The translations under genes and the position numbers were made by a program. Positions 25,210 through 33,553 of a stretch of 43,926 bases of DNA are shown piece after piece. The notes beneath the pieces are model-generated. The model ran no database searches and was not told the DNA's origin. It saw only the letters and a list, made by a program, of their open reading frames with translations. Origin of the DNA: Lachnospiraceae bacterium (GTDB lineage: Bacteria > Bacillota > Clostridia > Lachnospirales > Lachnospiraceae); contig JAQYIU010000093.1 of NCBI GenBank assembly GCA_028721415.1, forward strand, positions 1-43,926, in the 5' to 3' direction. The first letter of the stretch is position 1; each line of letters begins with the position of its first letter.

Positions 25210-25863
25210 CTATTTTTTCTTTTTTACGATATTTGCATATTCTTTACATACATCCTGCAGACAACAACGCTCACAATGCGGTGTCGTTCTGGCGGTACAC
25301 ACCTCTCTGCCATGGAAAACAAGACGATGGCAGAAATTATTTCCTTCTTCCGGTGGAATGATCTTCCAGAGAGCCATCTCAACCTTTTTCGGATTTTTTT
25401 CATTATCTACCAGACCAATTCGATTACATAATCGAATGCAGTGGGTATCCGTCACAATGGCCGGCTTGCCAAACACATCGCCAACAATCAGATTGGCACT
25501 TTTTCTGCCCACTCCCGGCAATTTAAGAAGTTCGTCAAAATCTTCCGGAACTTTTCCGTTATACTCATCCCTGAGCATTCTCATACATTTGCTGATATCT
25601 CTCGCCTTACTTCTGCCAAGCCCACAGGGTCTTACAATGGCCTCAATGTCTTCCGGTTCTGCTTCCGCCAGTTCATTGACGCCCGGATATTTGGCATAGA
25701 GATCTTTTACGATTACATTTACCCTCTCATCGGTACACTGGGCAGCCAGCCTCACACTGACCAGAAGTTTCCACGCCTCATTATAATCAAGAGTGCAATC
25801 GGCATCCGGGTATTCTTTTTTCAGCCGTTCAATGACGATGGCTGCTCGTTCTTTCTTTCTCAT
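25210..25863 (-). CDS. nth: Endonuclease III
   Basis: Base-excision DNA glycosylase/AP lyase of 217 residues. The helix-hairpin-helix LPGVGRKSAN at 115-124 supplies the catalytic Lys (K121) and VTDTH supplies D139. The iron-sulfur cluster ligands are C189, C197, C200 and C206; the first loop has seven residues rather than the six of the Escherichia coli enzyme, a modest variation. Its ATG overlaps the stop of the DMT permease gene by four bases. Confidence 0.96.
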   Translation of the reverse strand: MRKKERAAIVIERLKKEYPDADCTLDYNEAWKLLVSVRLAAQCTDERVNVIVKDLYAKYPGVNELAEAEPEDIEAIVRPCGLGRSKARDISKCMRMLRDEYNGKVPEDFDELLKLPGVGRKSANLIVGDVFGKPAIVTDTHCIRLCNRIGLVDNEKNPKKVEMALWKIIPPEEGNNFCHRLVFHGREVCTARTTPHCERCCLQDVCKEYANIVKKKK

Positions 25864-26771
25864 GATTTCCTCCCTGGTTCTTTCTTAACAGATACTAAAA
25901 GTACACTGCCGATAATCAGTACAAATCCTGCCAGATCAATCACAGCAAATATTGTTCCCAGCCAGACTGTTGACAAAATTGTCGCCACCACCGGCTCCAC
26001 ACATCCCAGCATACTTGCCTTGATGGGACCGATATCAGAAACTCCCTGTAAATAAAGGGAGAATGCCGCCAGCGTTCCAATCACTACAATTACTGCCAAA
26101 GCGGCAAGAATATTCCACCCATAGTACATCGGTTCTTCCCAGATCCGGAACCCGCAGGAAAGGACGATTCCACCGATCAACATGGCAAATCCCACCACCA
26201 CAAGAGTTCCCCATTTTTCCAGAAGTCCCCGCGGAAGCAAAGTGTAACAGGATAATGCCACCGCAGCGATTAATCCCCATCGCAGTGCATCCCCCGATAT
26301 CACAAGGTCTGCAGGATTACCGTGGGTCGCAAGCAAAAAAACTCCAGCCAAGGCCAGCACTGCTCCCATGATCTCTGTTTTCATTGGCAGCTTTTTATCG
26401 AGAATACAAGTGACGATCATCAAAAGAATGATTCCCAGATTCTGAAGTACCGTCGCCGTTCCCGAATTGGAATAACCGATGGCAGTCAGGTAGGCATACT
26501 GCGTAAACATCAATCCCCCAAGAGCGAATAACACCAACCTTGTGGCATCCACCGGATGTTTCCAGATATCAAACATCGTCTTTCTTCTCACAATTAAATT
26601 AAAAATACAAAGTAAAATTCCGGCTCCCAACATACGAATGGAAGCCAATGTACCGGAATTCATCTGACAATTTGCAAAAATATACTGGCCACAGGCTCCT
26701 GAAAATCCCCAGGCAGTCCCGCCAGCCAGGGCGCAGATGATTCCCCGGATCTTCTTTTGTTTTTCTGCCAT
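25860..26771 (-). CDS. EamA/DMT family permease
   Basis: A protein of 303 residues with ten membrane segments in two EamA repeats; it belongs to the drug/metabolite transporter superfamily. ICALAGGTAWGFSGACGQYIF begins the first repeat, and the second starts at about residue 165. Such proteins usually export amino acids or other metabolites. The substrate is not readable. Start at 26771 with GAGG about 11 bases upstream and an extended -10 promoter just before it. Confidence 0.92.
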   Translation of the reverse strand: MAEKQKKIRGIICALAGGTAWGFSGACGQYIFANCQMNSGTLASIRMLGAGILLCIFNLIVRRKTMFDIWKHPVDATRLVLFALGGLMFTQYAYLTAIGYSNSGTATVLQNLGIILLMIVTCILDKKLPMKTEIMGAVLALAGVFLLATHGNPADLVISGDALRWGLIAAVALSCYTLLPRGLLEKWGTLVVVGFAMLIGGIVLSCGFRIWEEPMYYGWNILAALAVIVVIGTLAAFSLYLQGVSDIGPIKASMLGCVEPVVATILSTVWLGTIFAVIDLAGFVLIIGSVLLVSVKKEPGRKS

Positions 26772-26797
26772 ATTATGTTTTTCCTCGTTGTAAAATG

Positions 26798-26806
26798 ATT
26801 ATAACA
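26798..26806 (-). promoter_or_regulatory. Extended -10 promoter of the DMT permease-nth unit
   Basis: TGTTATAAT on the minus strand 27 bases before the permease ATG. Confidence 0.55.
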
Positions 26807-26823
26807 GACAAAGTATACCATCA

Positions 26824-27327
26824 TCATTTCTCTTTTGTCCACAATTGTTCTTCTATTTTCTCCAGGTTATCCAGAATCAGATCCATCTTTTTGTGGAGAT
26901 CTTCTACGATAAATTCTGATTTCAGATTCACCTTATAATCATTTTCCGCCCGAACCCTGTCCTTCTCCTCCTGTCGGTTCTGACTCATCATGATAAGCGG
27001 AGCCTGAATGGCTGCTACACAGGAAAGCACCAGATTGAGCAAAATATAGGGATAGGCATCAAAAGCCCTGGAAGCAAGAAGGCTGTTTATGACCATCCAG
27101 CCCAGCAATAATCCGGTAAACGAAAAAATAAAGACCCAACTTCCTGCAAAATGTGCAATCTTATCGGCCGCCTTCTGGGCAGTTGTATACTCTTCCCCGT
27201 CCGTTCTCTCAATATCCGCCGAAATTTTCTTTTCCAACATCATGTGAAGAATATCTTCCTCATTAAAATCATCCGCTACATTGTCAATGAGTACGCGGAC
27301 CAGTTCCAGCTTCTTTTCTGTATCCAA
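26824..27327 (-). CDS. DUF1003 family membrane protein
   Basis: A protein of 167 residues from a TTG start at 27327 (AGGAG six bases upstream, which favours it over the frame beginning at 27390). Two membrane segments, the first with FAGSWVFIFSF and the second with YILLNLVLSCVAAIQAP, are followed by the DUF1003 signature MSQNRQEEKDRVRAENDY and a C-terminal helix. The function of the family is unknown; a role in ion or Mg2+/Co2+ homeostasis has been suggested for relatives only loosely. Confidence 0.9.
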   Translation of the reverse strand: MDTEKKLELVRVLIDNVADDFNEEDILHMMLEKKISADIERTDGEEYTTAQKAADKIAHFAGSWVFIFSFTGLLLGWMVINSLLASRAFDAYPYILLNLVLSCVAAIQAPLIMMSQNRQEEKDRVRAENDYKVNLKSEFIVEDLHKKMDLILDNLEKIEEQLWTKEK

Positions 27328-27394
27328 ACTGATTCTCCTTTCTTGCAGTGTTTTGTTAGAATATATCCACAAAAAAGGATTTTCAATCATCAGC

Positions 27395-28153
27395 CTATTT
27401 ATTCAGAAAAACATAAGTTTTCTCATCCGACCATTCTTTGGCATAATGATACCCCTGCCTGTCAAACTTTTTCAGACCTTCCAGCTCTTCTATCTTTTCT
27501 TCCGCCATAAAACGAACCATTTCACCCCTGGCCATCTTGGCATAAGTACCTTTCTCTTTTACCTTTCCATTAATCAACTCACCAAACACGCAGGTAACAC
27601 AAGGCAGATCACCTGGTAAATATTTGGTGACACATTTACTGTATTCTTTAGAAGCAAGATTCACCATCCCGCTGCAGCCGTCAAAAACCTGCTCCGCAAT
27701 GGAAATTCCCCAGAAATCATAAAGAGAATCCAGCTCGTCCCGATGAAATCTTGCCTGCATCTCCAGCCGGTATGGAGTCACCCCATCAAAGGGACGCAGT
27801 GCCCCATAAAATCCCGATAAAATATAAAGATGATTCTCCAGATATCGATAGGCAGCCTCATCAAACACCGCTGGACTCATGTATTTATACTGAATCCCCT
27901 CATAGGCCAGAATCGCCGGTGTCAGCCGTTTCCTCATATCCATATCCCGAATCCGCTCAAAATTCTCCTGTGCTATTTTATCATTGCACTTCCACAAAGA
28001 CTGAAGCTGTTCAAAATCCATATCTCTCATAAACTTAAGAAGATACTCTGTTTTCTCTAAAAAAACCGGCAGAGAAGCATGAGGAAGGAGGTCTCCTCGT
28101 TCTTTCATCTTCTTTGCCGGTGAAATGATTATTTTTAAATTCTTTTCATCCAT
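27395..28153 (-). CDS. yaaA: YaaA family peroxide-stress protein
   Basis: A protein of 252 residues (YaaA/DUF328). IIISPAKKM is near the start and YLSPAVFDE-like text (here YMSPAVFDEAAYRYLE) lies in the middle; VNLASKEYSK and ARGEMVRFM are further family landmarks. In Escherichia coli YaaA lowers free iron during peroxide stress and binds DNA with a helix-hairpin-helix. Start at 28153 (GGGGGAG upstream) rather than the GTG at 28168. Confidence 0.93.
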   Translation of the reverse strand: MDEKNLKIIISPAKKMKERGDLLPHASLPVFLEKTEYLLKFMRDMDFEQLQSLWKCNDKIAQENFERIRDMDMRKRLTPAILAYEGIQYKYMSPAVFDEAAYRYLENHLYILSGFYGALRPFDGVTPYRLEMQARFHRDELDSLYDFWGISIAEQVFDGCSGMVNLASKEYSKCVTKYLPGDLPCVTCVFGELINGKVKEKGTYAKMARGEMVRFMAEEKIEELEGLKKFDRQGYHYAKEWSDEKTYVFLNK

Positions 28154-28179
28154 TGGACTCTCCCCCACGTTTTTCTTTC

Positions 28180-28188
28180 AGTATAACA
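28180..28188 (-). promoter_or_regulatory. Extended -10 promoter of yaaA
   Basis: TGTTATACT on the minus strand, 27 bases before the yaaA ATG. Confidence 0.5.
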
Positions 28189-28228
28189 CGAAGAATCCAA
28201 TATTGTCCTGACTTTTTATTAGTAGACG

Positions 28229-30214
28229 TCAATCAGAAGTGGAGGTATCCAGCAACTTCTCCAGAGTCTCATCATCGGTGGTCACGGACACTGCCTGACT
28301 ACCATATTTCGAGACAATATTCGCCGTAATATCCACATTGATATTATTCGTAGAACGATACATATTGTATCCATTACCATAGAATCCACTAATTTCCAGT
28401 TTATCTTTAACCTCCGCAATAAGAGCAGGTTCCGTCACCGTCCAGGTATTTTCCACGCCATCATCACCATAAGAATCCAGTTCCAGAGAAACCACATTTC
28501 GATCTTTCATAGTTTCATCGGCACTGCATCCTTTTTCTTTCAGAAACGCAATCGTTTTGGTGAAAGACGGGTACACATAATAATAATCGTCCGCTCTCCC
28601 TTCCTCACAGGTAAGATAGAACTCACTGGTAGCAGCTGTTGTCGTCATATCATTGAAAGAAAGAGTGTCCAGTTCCATCAAATAGGTATTCAGAAATTCT
28701 TCTTTTTCTTCCGGTGTCAACTTTAACGTTTCCAAGTCCATCTGATTATCCCATGTAATCTCTGTGATTTTGCTCCAATCCGCAGTATATAAAGAATACA
28801 GATTCTTTTTATACTCTCTGGAGGAGAAAATCTGTTCCATAATTTTCAACTCTTCTTCTCTGGAACAAAGATAAGTACGTTTTACTTTTCTTCCACTATT
28901 TAATGTATAAGTAACCGTAACATTTTCCTGATAAAAATCTTCTGAATCGTCTTTTTGCTCTGCCTTCTTTCTCAAAAGTTCCAGCACATCTTCCATCTTC
29001 TGCCCGGTGATACCTTCCTGCGCATCTCCCCAGAAAGAATCTTTTCGATCAGAAAAGAACTGTGGTTCTATAAGAACAGCCTTTGTTTTTTCTGCCTTCG
29101 GCACATATTTGTCATATCCAAAAGTATCGGTATAGAAAATTCCTACAATCAGGAAGCACACTGCCAGACAAACTCCCAGCTGCTTTCTGTGGGAAAGGAA
29201 TCCACGAATATCAAACTGGTAGATACTTTCAATCAATCCATGGAATAACACGACTCCAATAATCACACCGATAGCCAGCCAGGTTTTGTGCTCCATCATG
29301 GTCATACTGTAGAAAAATACTCCCGCAAATAAGGATGCCGGTATGACTAACATGATGCGAATAACCGAATTAATCTTCGAAAAAGCCATGGCTTTTCCCG
29401 CTGCCTCAGACGGACGTATCTTAAATAGTTTCTGACAAAGTATCAGCAGTGCAATGATTTCCATAAGGGTTACCGCTAAGATTCCTGCATGGGCTTTCAG
29501 ACTCCATCCTGAATCTGCGTGGGTAATCCAGTAAGATAACGACACCGGAGAAAGATAATCTAACACTCCTTTTTCCGGCGTTACACTCACATATGTTTTC
29601 AAAAACACACTCGCCAGACATGGAAAAATATTTTTAACCAGAATCGGGGCATACCCTGTAAATACACCAAATCCCAGCACTCCTACAATGAGATTGCCCG
29701 TCATGATCATCGCGAGTGCCGCCGTCAGAAAACTGATCATAAATACAAGGAAATAACAAAGAATCGATGCAAATACATTTTTTACAAATGTCACGGTCAA
29801 AAATCCGGTAATCCCCACAATCATTGTTTCCGCTACACAGGCTGCCAGAAATGGAAGTGCAAAAATCAACAGACTGTTCATCGTTATCACTGCAAAAATT
29901 GCTTCTCTTTTTATTGGTAAAGAATGATAAAAATCTGTTTTCGTTCTGGAATGCAGGTAACTGAAACCACTCATGGCAAGGATCATCGCAAATACAATGA
30001 CTCCAAAAGCCTGCAGGTATCCCGGTTCTGCCCAGGATGCCACTTTTTCCGCTACCTCTTTATATTTCCAGTCAGAACTGTCTGTCAGATTCTGAATCCG
30101 AATCACAAAAGCCAGAATATGCATCAGAAAACAAAAGATTGTCAGCAAAAGAATCGCCAGATGATGCTTCATATTTTCTTTTCTTATTTTAAAGAATGAG
30201 ATTTTTGATGTCAT
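28229..30214 (-). CDS. ABC transporter permease with large extracytoplasmic domain
   Basis: About 660 residues. Membrane segments occupy roughly 20-40, 70-90, 110-140, 150-170, 175-200, 250-270, 290-310 and 315-380. The last 260 residues are a soluble domain, probably DUF6449-like, with repeated short beta strands (TYTLNSGRKVKRTY). The arrangement with a GntR/YtrA regulator and a YtrB-like ATPase fits bacitracin/cell-envelope-stress or acetoin-type Ytr exporters. The ATG at 30214 (GGAGG nine bases upstream) overlaps the ATPase gene by 26 bases. Confidence 0.88.
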   Translation of the reverse strand: MTSKISFFKIRKENMKHHLAILLLTIFCFLMHILAFVIRIQNLTDSSDWKYKEVAEKVASWAEPGYLQAFGVIVFAMILAMSGFSYLHSRTKTDFYHSLPIKREAIFAVITMNSLLIFALPFLAACVAETMIVGITGFLTVTFVKNVFASILCYFLVFMISFLTAALAMIMTGNLIVGVLGFGVFTGYAPILVKNIFPCLASVFLKTYVSVTPEKGVLDYLSPVSLSYWITHADSGWSLKAHAGILAVTLMEIIALLILCQKLFKIRPSEAAGKAMAFSKINSVIRIMLVIPASLFAGVFFYSMTMMEHKTWLAIGVIIGVVLFHGLIESIYQFDIRGFLSHRKQLGVCLAVCFLIVGIFYTDTFGYDKYVPKAEKTKAVLIEPQFFSDRKDSFWGDAQEGITGQKMEDVLELLRKKAEQKDDSEDFYQENVTVTYTLNSGRKVKRTYLCSREEELKIMEQIFSSREYKKNLYSLYTADWSKITEITWDNQMDLETLKLTPEEKEEFLNTYLMELDTLSFNDMTTTAATSEFYLTCEEGRADDYYYVYPSFTKTIAFLKEKGCSADETMKDRNVVSLELDSYGDDGVENTWTVTEPALIAEVKDKLEISGFYGNGYNMYRSTNNINVDITANIVSKYGSQAVSVTTDDETLEKLLDTSTSD

Positions 30215-31088
30215 AACCAACTACCTCCGTTTCACTGATAAAGATTTCTTCCAAAGATAATGGAAGTGCCTCACAATATACAGGATGAAATGCTTCTATT
30301 TTCTGTAAAATCTCTTCCGAATCTCCACGAACAGTCATGGTGATCAGTTTGCCTCGTCGATTGAACTGCAGAACATCCAATTGTTTCCTCAACACATTAT
30401 CATTTCCTTCCGGCAGGACACATTGAATCTTTGAAAGATTACATTTCAGTTCCGCCAGATCTTTTGAAAGAAGAACTCCTCCTTTGTGCAATAACCCGAT
30501 ATGATCGCAAATATCCTCTAATTCTCTGAGATTATGGGAAGCAATCACCGGCGTAAGCCCTCGTTCATCGATTTCTCTGGCAAACAGGCTCTTTATTCCC
30601 TGACGCATCACCGGATCCAGACCGTCAAACGTCTCATCACATAACAGATATGGCACATTGGTGCAGATTCCAAGCAAAATAGAGAGCTGCTTTTTCATTC
30701 CTTTGGAAAAGGTCTGGATTTTCCGATGGGCATCCAGATTAAATCGAAGCAAAAATTTATGAAAACGCTTCTCATCAAAATCTGTATAATAATTCTGATA
30801 AAATCTTGCCATATCTTCCGGTGTACCATTGGCAAAATAAAATTGATCATCAGAAATATAGAAAAACTTCGATTTGACTTTTGGATTCTCCCATACCGGC
30901 TCTCCATCAATCAGGATTTCTCCGGTTTCCGGTTTCAAAATACCGGCAATCATTCGAAGCAAGGTACTCTTTCCTGCTCCATTGGTTCCTAACATTCCAA
31001 AAACATTCTGATTCTGTATAACAAGATCGATTTCTTTGACAGCCTCAATCCCATCATAGGACTTACTGACCTGTTTCAATTCAATCAT
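30189..31088 (-). CDS. ABC transporter ATP-binding protein (YtrB-like)
   Basis: A nucleotide-binding subunit of 299 residues. Walker A is GTNGAGKST at 34-42, the signature region reads FSKGMKKQLSI (a weak form of LSGGQ, usual in this subfamily), Walker B is LLCDETFDGLDP, and the H-loop ASHNLRE follows. A C-terminal extension of about 90 residues is typical of exporters such as YtrB and YxlF. Four bases overlap with the regulator gene and 26 with the permease. Confidence 0.94.
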   Translation of the reverse strand: MIELKQVSKSYDGIEAVKEIDLVIQNQNVFGMLGTNGAGKSTLLRMIAGILKPETGEILIDGEPVWENPKVKSKFFYISDDQFYFANGTPEDMARFYQNYYTDFDEKRFHKFLLRFNLDAHRKIQTFSKGMKKQLSILLGICTNVPYLLCDETFDGLDPVMRQGIKSLFAREIDERGLTPVIASHNLRELEDICDHIGLLHKGGVLLSKDLAELKCNLSKIQCVLPEGNDNVLRKQLDVLQFNRRGKLITMTVRGDSEEILQKIEAFHPVYCEALPLSLEEIFISETEVVGYDIKNLIL

Positions 31089-31456
31089 TGTGACACCTCC
31101 TCATAAATCTCTTCCACACACTCTCTGACCTGTTCTCTCGAAATCCCCTGCTCTTTGCAGACACTCACCTGTTGTTTCAGTTCTTTGAGCAATTTCTCCT
31201 GATGTTTCTGTTTCAGATTCTCATCGGCACGAACAAAATTCCCTCTGCCTTTTACGGAATAAATAAACCCGTTTCTCTCCAATTCGCTGTAGGCCCGCTG
31301 AATCGTATTGGGATTAATAGACAATTCCACCGCAAGAGAGCGGACCGAAGGGAGTTTGGAATCCGGCTCCAATGCACCATTTATAATCAGATTCTGCATC
31401 TTATCTGCCACCTGCTCATAAATGGGGCGTTTATCATTGTAATCTATGATAATCAT
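31085..31456 (-). CDS. GntR family regulator, YtrA subfamily
   Basis: A protein of 123 residues: the N-terminal winged helix-turn-helix (LPSVRSLAVELSINPNTIQRAY) followed by a short two-helix dimerisation tail, the hallmark of the YtrA subfamily, which lacks a big effector domain. It probably represses its own operon and releases it on membrane or envelope stress. The start has AAAGGAGG upstream. A matching operator is seen over the promoter. Confidence 0.94.
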   Translation of the reverse strand: MIIIDYNDKRPIYEQVADKMQNLIINGALEPDSKLPSVRSLAVELSINPNTIQRAYSELERNGFIYSVKGRGNFVRADENLKQKHQEKLLKELKQQVSVCKEQGISREQVRECVEEIYEEVSQ

Positions 31457-31542
31457 GAAATCCTCCTTTCCAACTTTTACAACATCCCATATGCTTTTTC
31501 CGATATGGCAATGTACTCAAGGCTAGCTGTATTAATATTATT

Positions 31543-31580
31543 AGTACGCTTAATATACTGTTTCTTTTGACATTTGTCAA
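31543..31580 (-). promoter_or_regulatory. Promoter with overlapping YtrA-type operator
   Basis: Minus strand: TTGACA (31575-31580), 17 bases, TATATT (31552-31557), a near-consensus promoter. Over the -10 lies AGTATATTAAGCGTACT (31543-31559), with AGTA and TACT as inverted half-sites. Overlap of -10 and dyad is the expected layout for autorepression by the adjacent YtrA-type protein. Confidence 0.6.
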
Positions 31581-31613
31581 TTTAATCTTTCTTAAAAAAA
31601 TCTTAATAACAAA

Positions 31614-31741
31614 GAGTTCCGCTTACGGAACTCTCGCGCCGAGCGCGGTCGTGCAAACGACATTTTCTTATCGCGCGAGTATGCATCCTCCGGAGGATTT
31701 TTATTTGATAGAAAATGTAGTAATTTTCTATCAAATAAAAA
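31614..31741. repeat. Compact non-coding block of nested inverted repeats
   Basis: The intergenic stretch 31457-31775 has no gene. It holds, in order: GAGTTCCG-CTTA-CGGAACTC (31614-31633); CTCGCGC (31633-31639) paired with GCGCGAG (31673-31679), enclosing GTCGT-GCAA-ACGAC (31648-31661); the perfect palindrome ATCCTCCGGAGGAT (31685-31698); and a 19-base-pair perfect stem (31698-31716 with 31723-31741) around a six-base loop. The local GC-rich part is unlike the flanks. It may be a mobile MITE-like repeat, a structured RNA, or stacked terminators; I see no target-site duplication. Confidence 0.6.
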
Positions 31742-31771
31742 AGCGATGCCCATCGTTTCACGAAGCATCGC
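31736..31771 (-). terminator. Rho-independent terminator after the AlkD-like gene
   Basis: GCGATGC (31743-31749) pairs with GCATCGC (31765-31771), with an inner TCGT/ACGA stem. On the minus strand six T residues follow directly. Confidence 0.8.
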
Positions 31772-31775
31772 CTAT

Positions 31776-32474
31776 CTACTTTATTCTTATTGTTCTTAAA
31801 TATTCTTTCAACTCCGGAGAAATCCTTCTACTCTCCACTGCTTTCTGAATGGTCTTGTTGTGAACCCAGCTGCTGAGCCGCCGCTCCGTAAGATATGGCA
31901 GAATCGTCTTCTCCTGCTTTGCAAGAGCCGTTGCCATATACCAGGCACACATCATATTCACATAATATTCATCGGAAACAATTCCTGCAACCAGCTCTGC
32001 CATCTTCGGACAGAAAAATTCATCCAAATAATTCCCCATCAGAATTCCGATTCCATATCGAACAGTATAAACATGCTCACTCTTCAACCATTCCAACACC
32101 TTCTGATATACTTCTTCCGGATGTTTTCGAAAAATTTTTGGTGAAAAACTGTCACAGGTTGCCCAATTATCAATATAGGGAAGAAACGTTTCGGTCTGTT
32201 CCATCACTTCTTCATAATCTCTTAGATTCTCAATCAGAAAAGCATGTAAATTATTCTCCTCATAATAGTAATGAGGCAGTATCTGCAAATATTCCCTTGC
32301 CTCCGGAGTTTTGGAAAATGTCTTGGCCATCTTACGAAGATCAGGTATTCTAACTCCGATTACCCTCTCTGTTTCCACAGTAGGAATCAGTTTCTCATGA
32401 AATGCCTTATAACCCGGATCCTGCTTTTCAAATAACTGCTTTCGAATCTCTTCTTCCAGCAACTGCCTATCCAT
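31776..32474 (-). CDS. DNA alkylation repair protein, AlkD-like
   Basis: A protein of 232 residues made of HEAT-like helix pairs, the AlkD fold that removes bulky or cationic alkylated bases without flipping them. RIPDLRKMAK at 42-51 and DNWATCDSF at 102-110 are family landmarks; D108 corresponds to the functionally important Asp of AlkD. The ATG at 32474 (AGGAG 11 bases upstream) is preferred to the TTG at 32516. The 59-residue zinc-ribbon gene lies 76 bases upstream in the same direction. Confidence 0.9.
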   Translation of the reverse strand: MDRQLLEEEIRKQLFEKQDPGYKAFHEKLIPTVETERVIGVRIPDLRKMAKTFSKTPEAREYLQILPHYYYEENNLHAFLIENLRDYEEVMEQTETFLPYIDNWATCDSFSPKIFRKHPEEVYQKVLEWLKSEHVYTVRYGIGILMGNYLDEFFCPKMAELVAGIVSDEYYVNMMCAWYMATALAKQEKTILPYLTERRLSSWVHNKTIQKAVESRRISPELKEYLRTIRIK

Positions 32475-32550
32475 AATAATTGTTTCTCCTGTTTTCTTTC
32501 TGACTGCTTTATGCAATACAGTCTATAACAATCTCATTATCCATCATGCT

Positions 32551-32730
32551 CTATTGTTCCAGTATCGACTGTTTTACCACCTTATTTTCTGATTTTATCA
32601 CCATCTGACACACCGAGCACTGTGTTGTGATGGTCACTGTTCGATCCCCAGATTCCATCGTCGGATACTCTGTTCTTGTAACTTTCACCTGTCTGGATGT
32701 CTGACATTTTGGGCACCACTTTTTTGCCAT
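32551..32730 (-). CDS. Small zinc-ribbon protein, 59 residues
   Basis: Translating the minus strand from the ATG at 32730 gives a 59-residue protein beginning MAKKWCPKCQTSRQVKV, with a second pair CSVC at about 38-41 in a beta-rich body, ending in LEQ. Two CxxC knuckles about 32 residues apart make a zinc ribbon. GGGGAG lies nine bases upstream. No membrane segment. Role unknown; nucleic-acid binding or a rubredoxin-like fold are possibilities. Confidence 0.8.
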   Translation of the reverse strand: MAKKWCPKCQTSRQVKVTRTEYPTMESGDRTVTITTQCSVCQMVIKSENKVVKQSILEQ

Positions 32731-32819
32731 ATTTTTCCACTCCCCACTTCAAAATCATTCAATTAAGTATAATATGGATATTTCTATCATTCAACAATAA
32801 ATTTTAAAAAACTTCAAAT

Positions 32820-32849
32820 TTGAATAGATTTTATTCTCCTGCATATACT
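32820..32849 (+). promoter_or_regulatory. Promoter of the PepSY lipoprotein gene
   Basis: TTGAAT (32820-32825), 18 bases, TATACT (32844-32849). The -35 is overlapped by the palindrome TTCAAATTTGAA (32813-32824), a possible operator. GGAGG is present just before the ATG. Confidence 0.5.
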
Positions 32850-32890
32850 GTTTCTGAAAAATAAAAATAAATTTTGGAGGTACATTTTTT

Positions 32891-33475
32891 ATGAAAAAGA
32901 AAATTTTAACCGTTCTTTTTGCTTCCGTTCTCAGCATGAGTATGTTGACCGGATGCTTCGGCAATAATAATGCCACCGACAATAATACTACCCAAAACGA
33001 TGTGATGGATGGAACAACCAGTAATATCGATGAGAACAATGGCGGCACCGATGCCACAAACAATGTAAATAATAATGATACAAATGGGACAAACAATGAT
33101 ATGGATACCACTGGTGTGACAAATGACGCCAGCGATAACGACGACCTCTTGAACGAGGATAATGCCACCAATGACAACGTGGGAACGAATAACGGCACAG
33201 CGGATGTGACCGCTCCAGGAAATGACAATACGACTAACAATACCGATACCAGTAAGGATACAACAAATCTGATTTCGAAGAAGGAAGCATCTGAAATCGC
33301 TCTTTCTCATGTAAGTGGGGCCGACACTTCCCACCTGAATATTCACAAGGAAACAGAAGACGGGGAAACTATTTATGAGGGTACGATTACCTATAAAAAC
33401 CGTGAGCATCATTTTGAAATTGACGCAAACTCCGGTGAAATCTTAGAATGGGATATGGAAAAACTGACAAGATAG
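32891..33475 (+). CDS. PepSY-domain lipoprotein with Asn/Asp/Thr-rich linker
   Basis: A protein of 194 residues. The signal peptide ends in the lipobox MLTGC, giving a lipid-anchored C22. Residues about 24-125 are low complexity, almost entirely Asn, Asp, Thr and Gly, an extended flexible tether. The C-terminal 65 residues form a PepSY domain (SKKEASEIALSHV at its start and FEIDANSGEILEWD at its end). PepSY domains are found in protease inhibitors/propeptides and sensor proteins at the cell surface. Its partner is unknown; the two secreted subtilases in the same window are a speculative thought, not adjacent. Confidence 0.9.
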   Translation: MKKKILTVLFASVLSMSMLTGCFGNNNATDNNTTQNDVMDGTTSNIDENNGGTDATNNVNNNDTNGTNNDMDTTGVTNDASDNDDLLNEDNATNDNVGTNNGTADVTAPGNDNTTNNTDTSKDTTNLISKKEASEIALSHVSGADTSHLNIHKETEDGETIYEGTITYKNREHHFEIDANSGEILEWDMEKLTR

Positions 33476-33553
33476 TAGAATTGTCGCATTGTTTCTTCTT
33501 TATCAGAATCTTCAGATTTTTGTAAGATTTCTTCATGAATTCTTGAAAAAGTG

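Noticed and set aside
32791-33412. Minus-strand frames of 149 and 168 residues with membrane-like Val/Ile composition
   Set aside because: Antisense of the Asn/Asp/Thr-rich linker of the lipoprotein; hydrophobicity is an artefact of codon complementarity.
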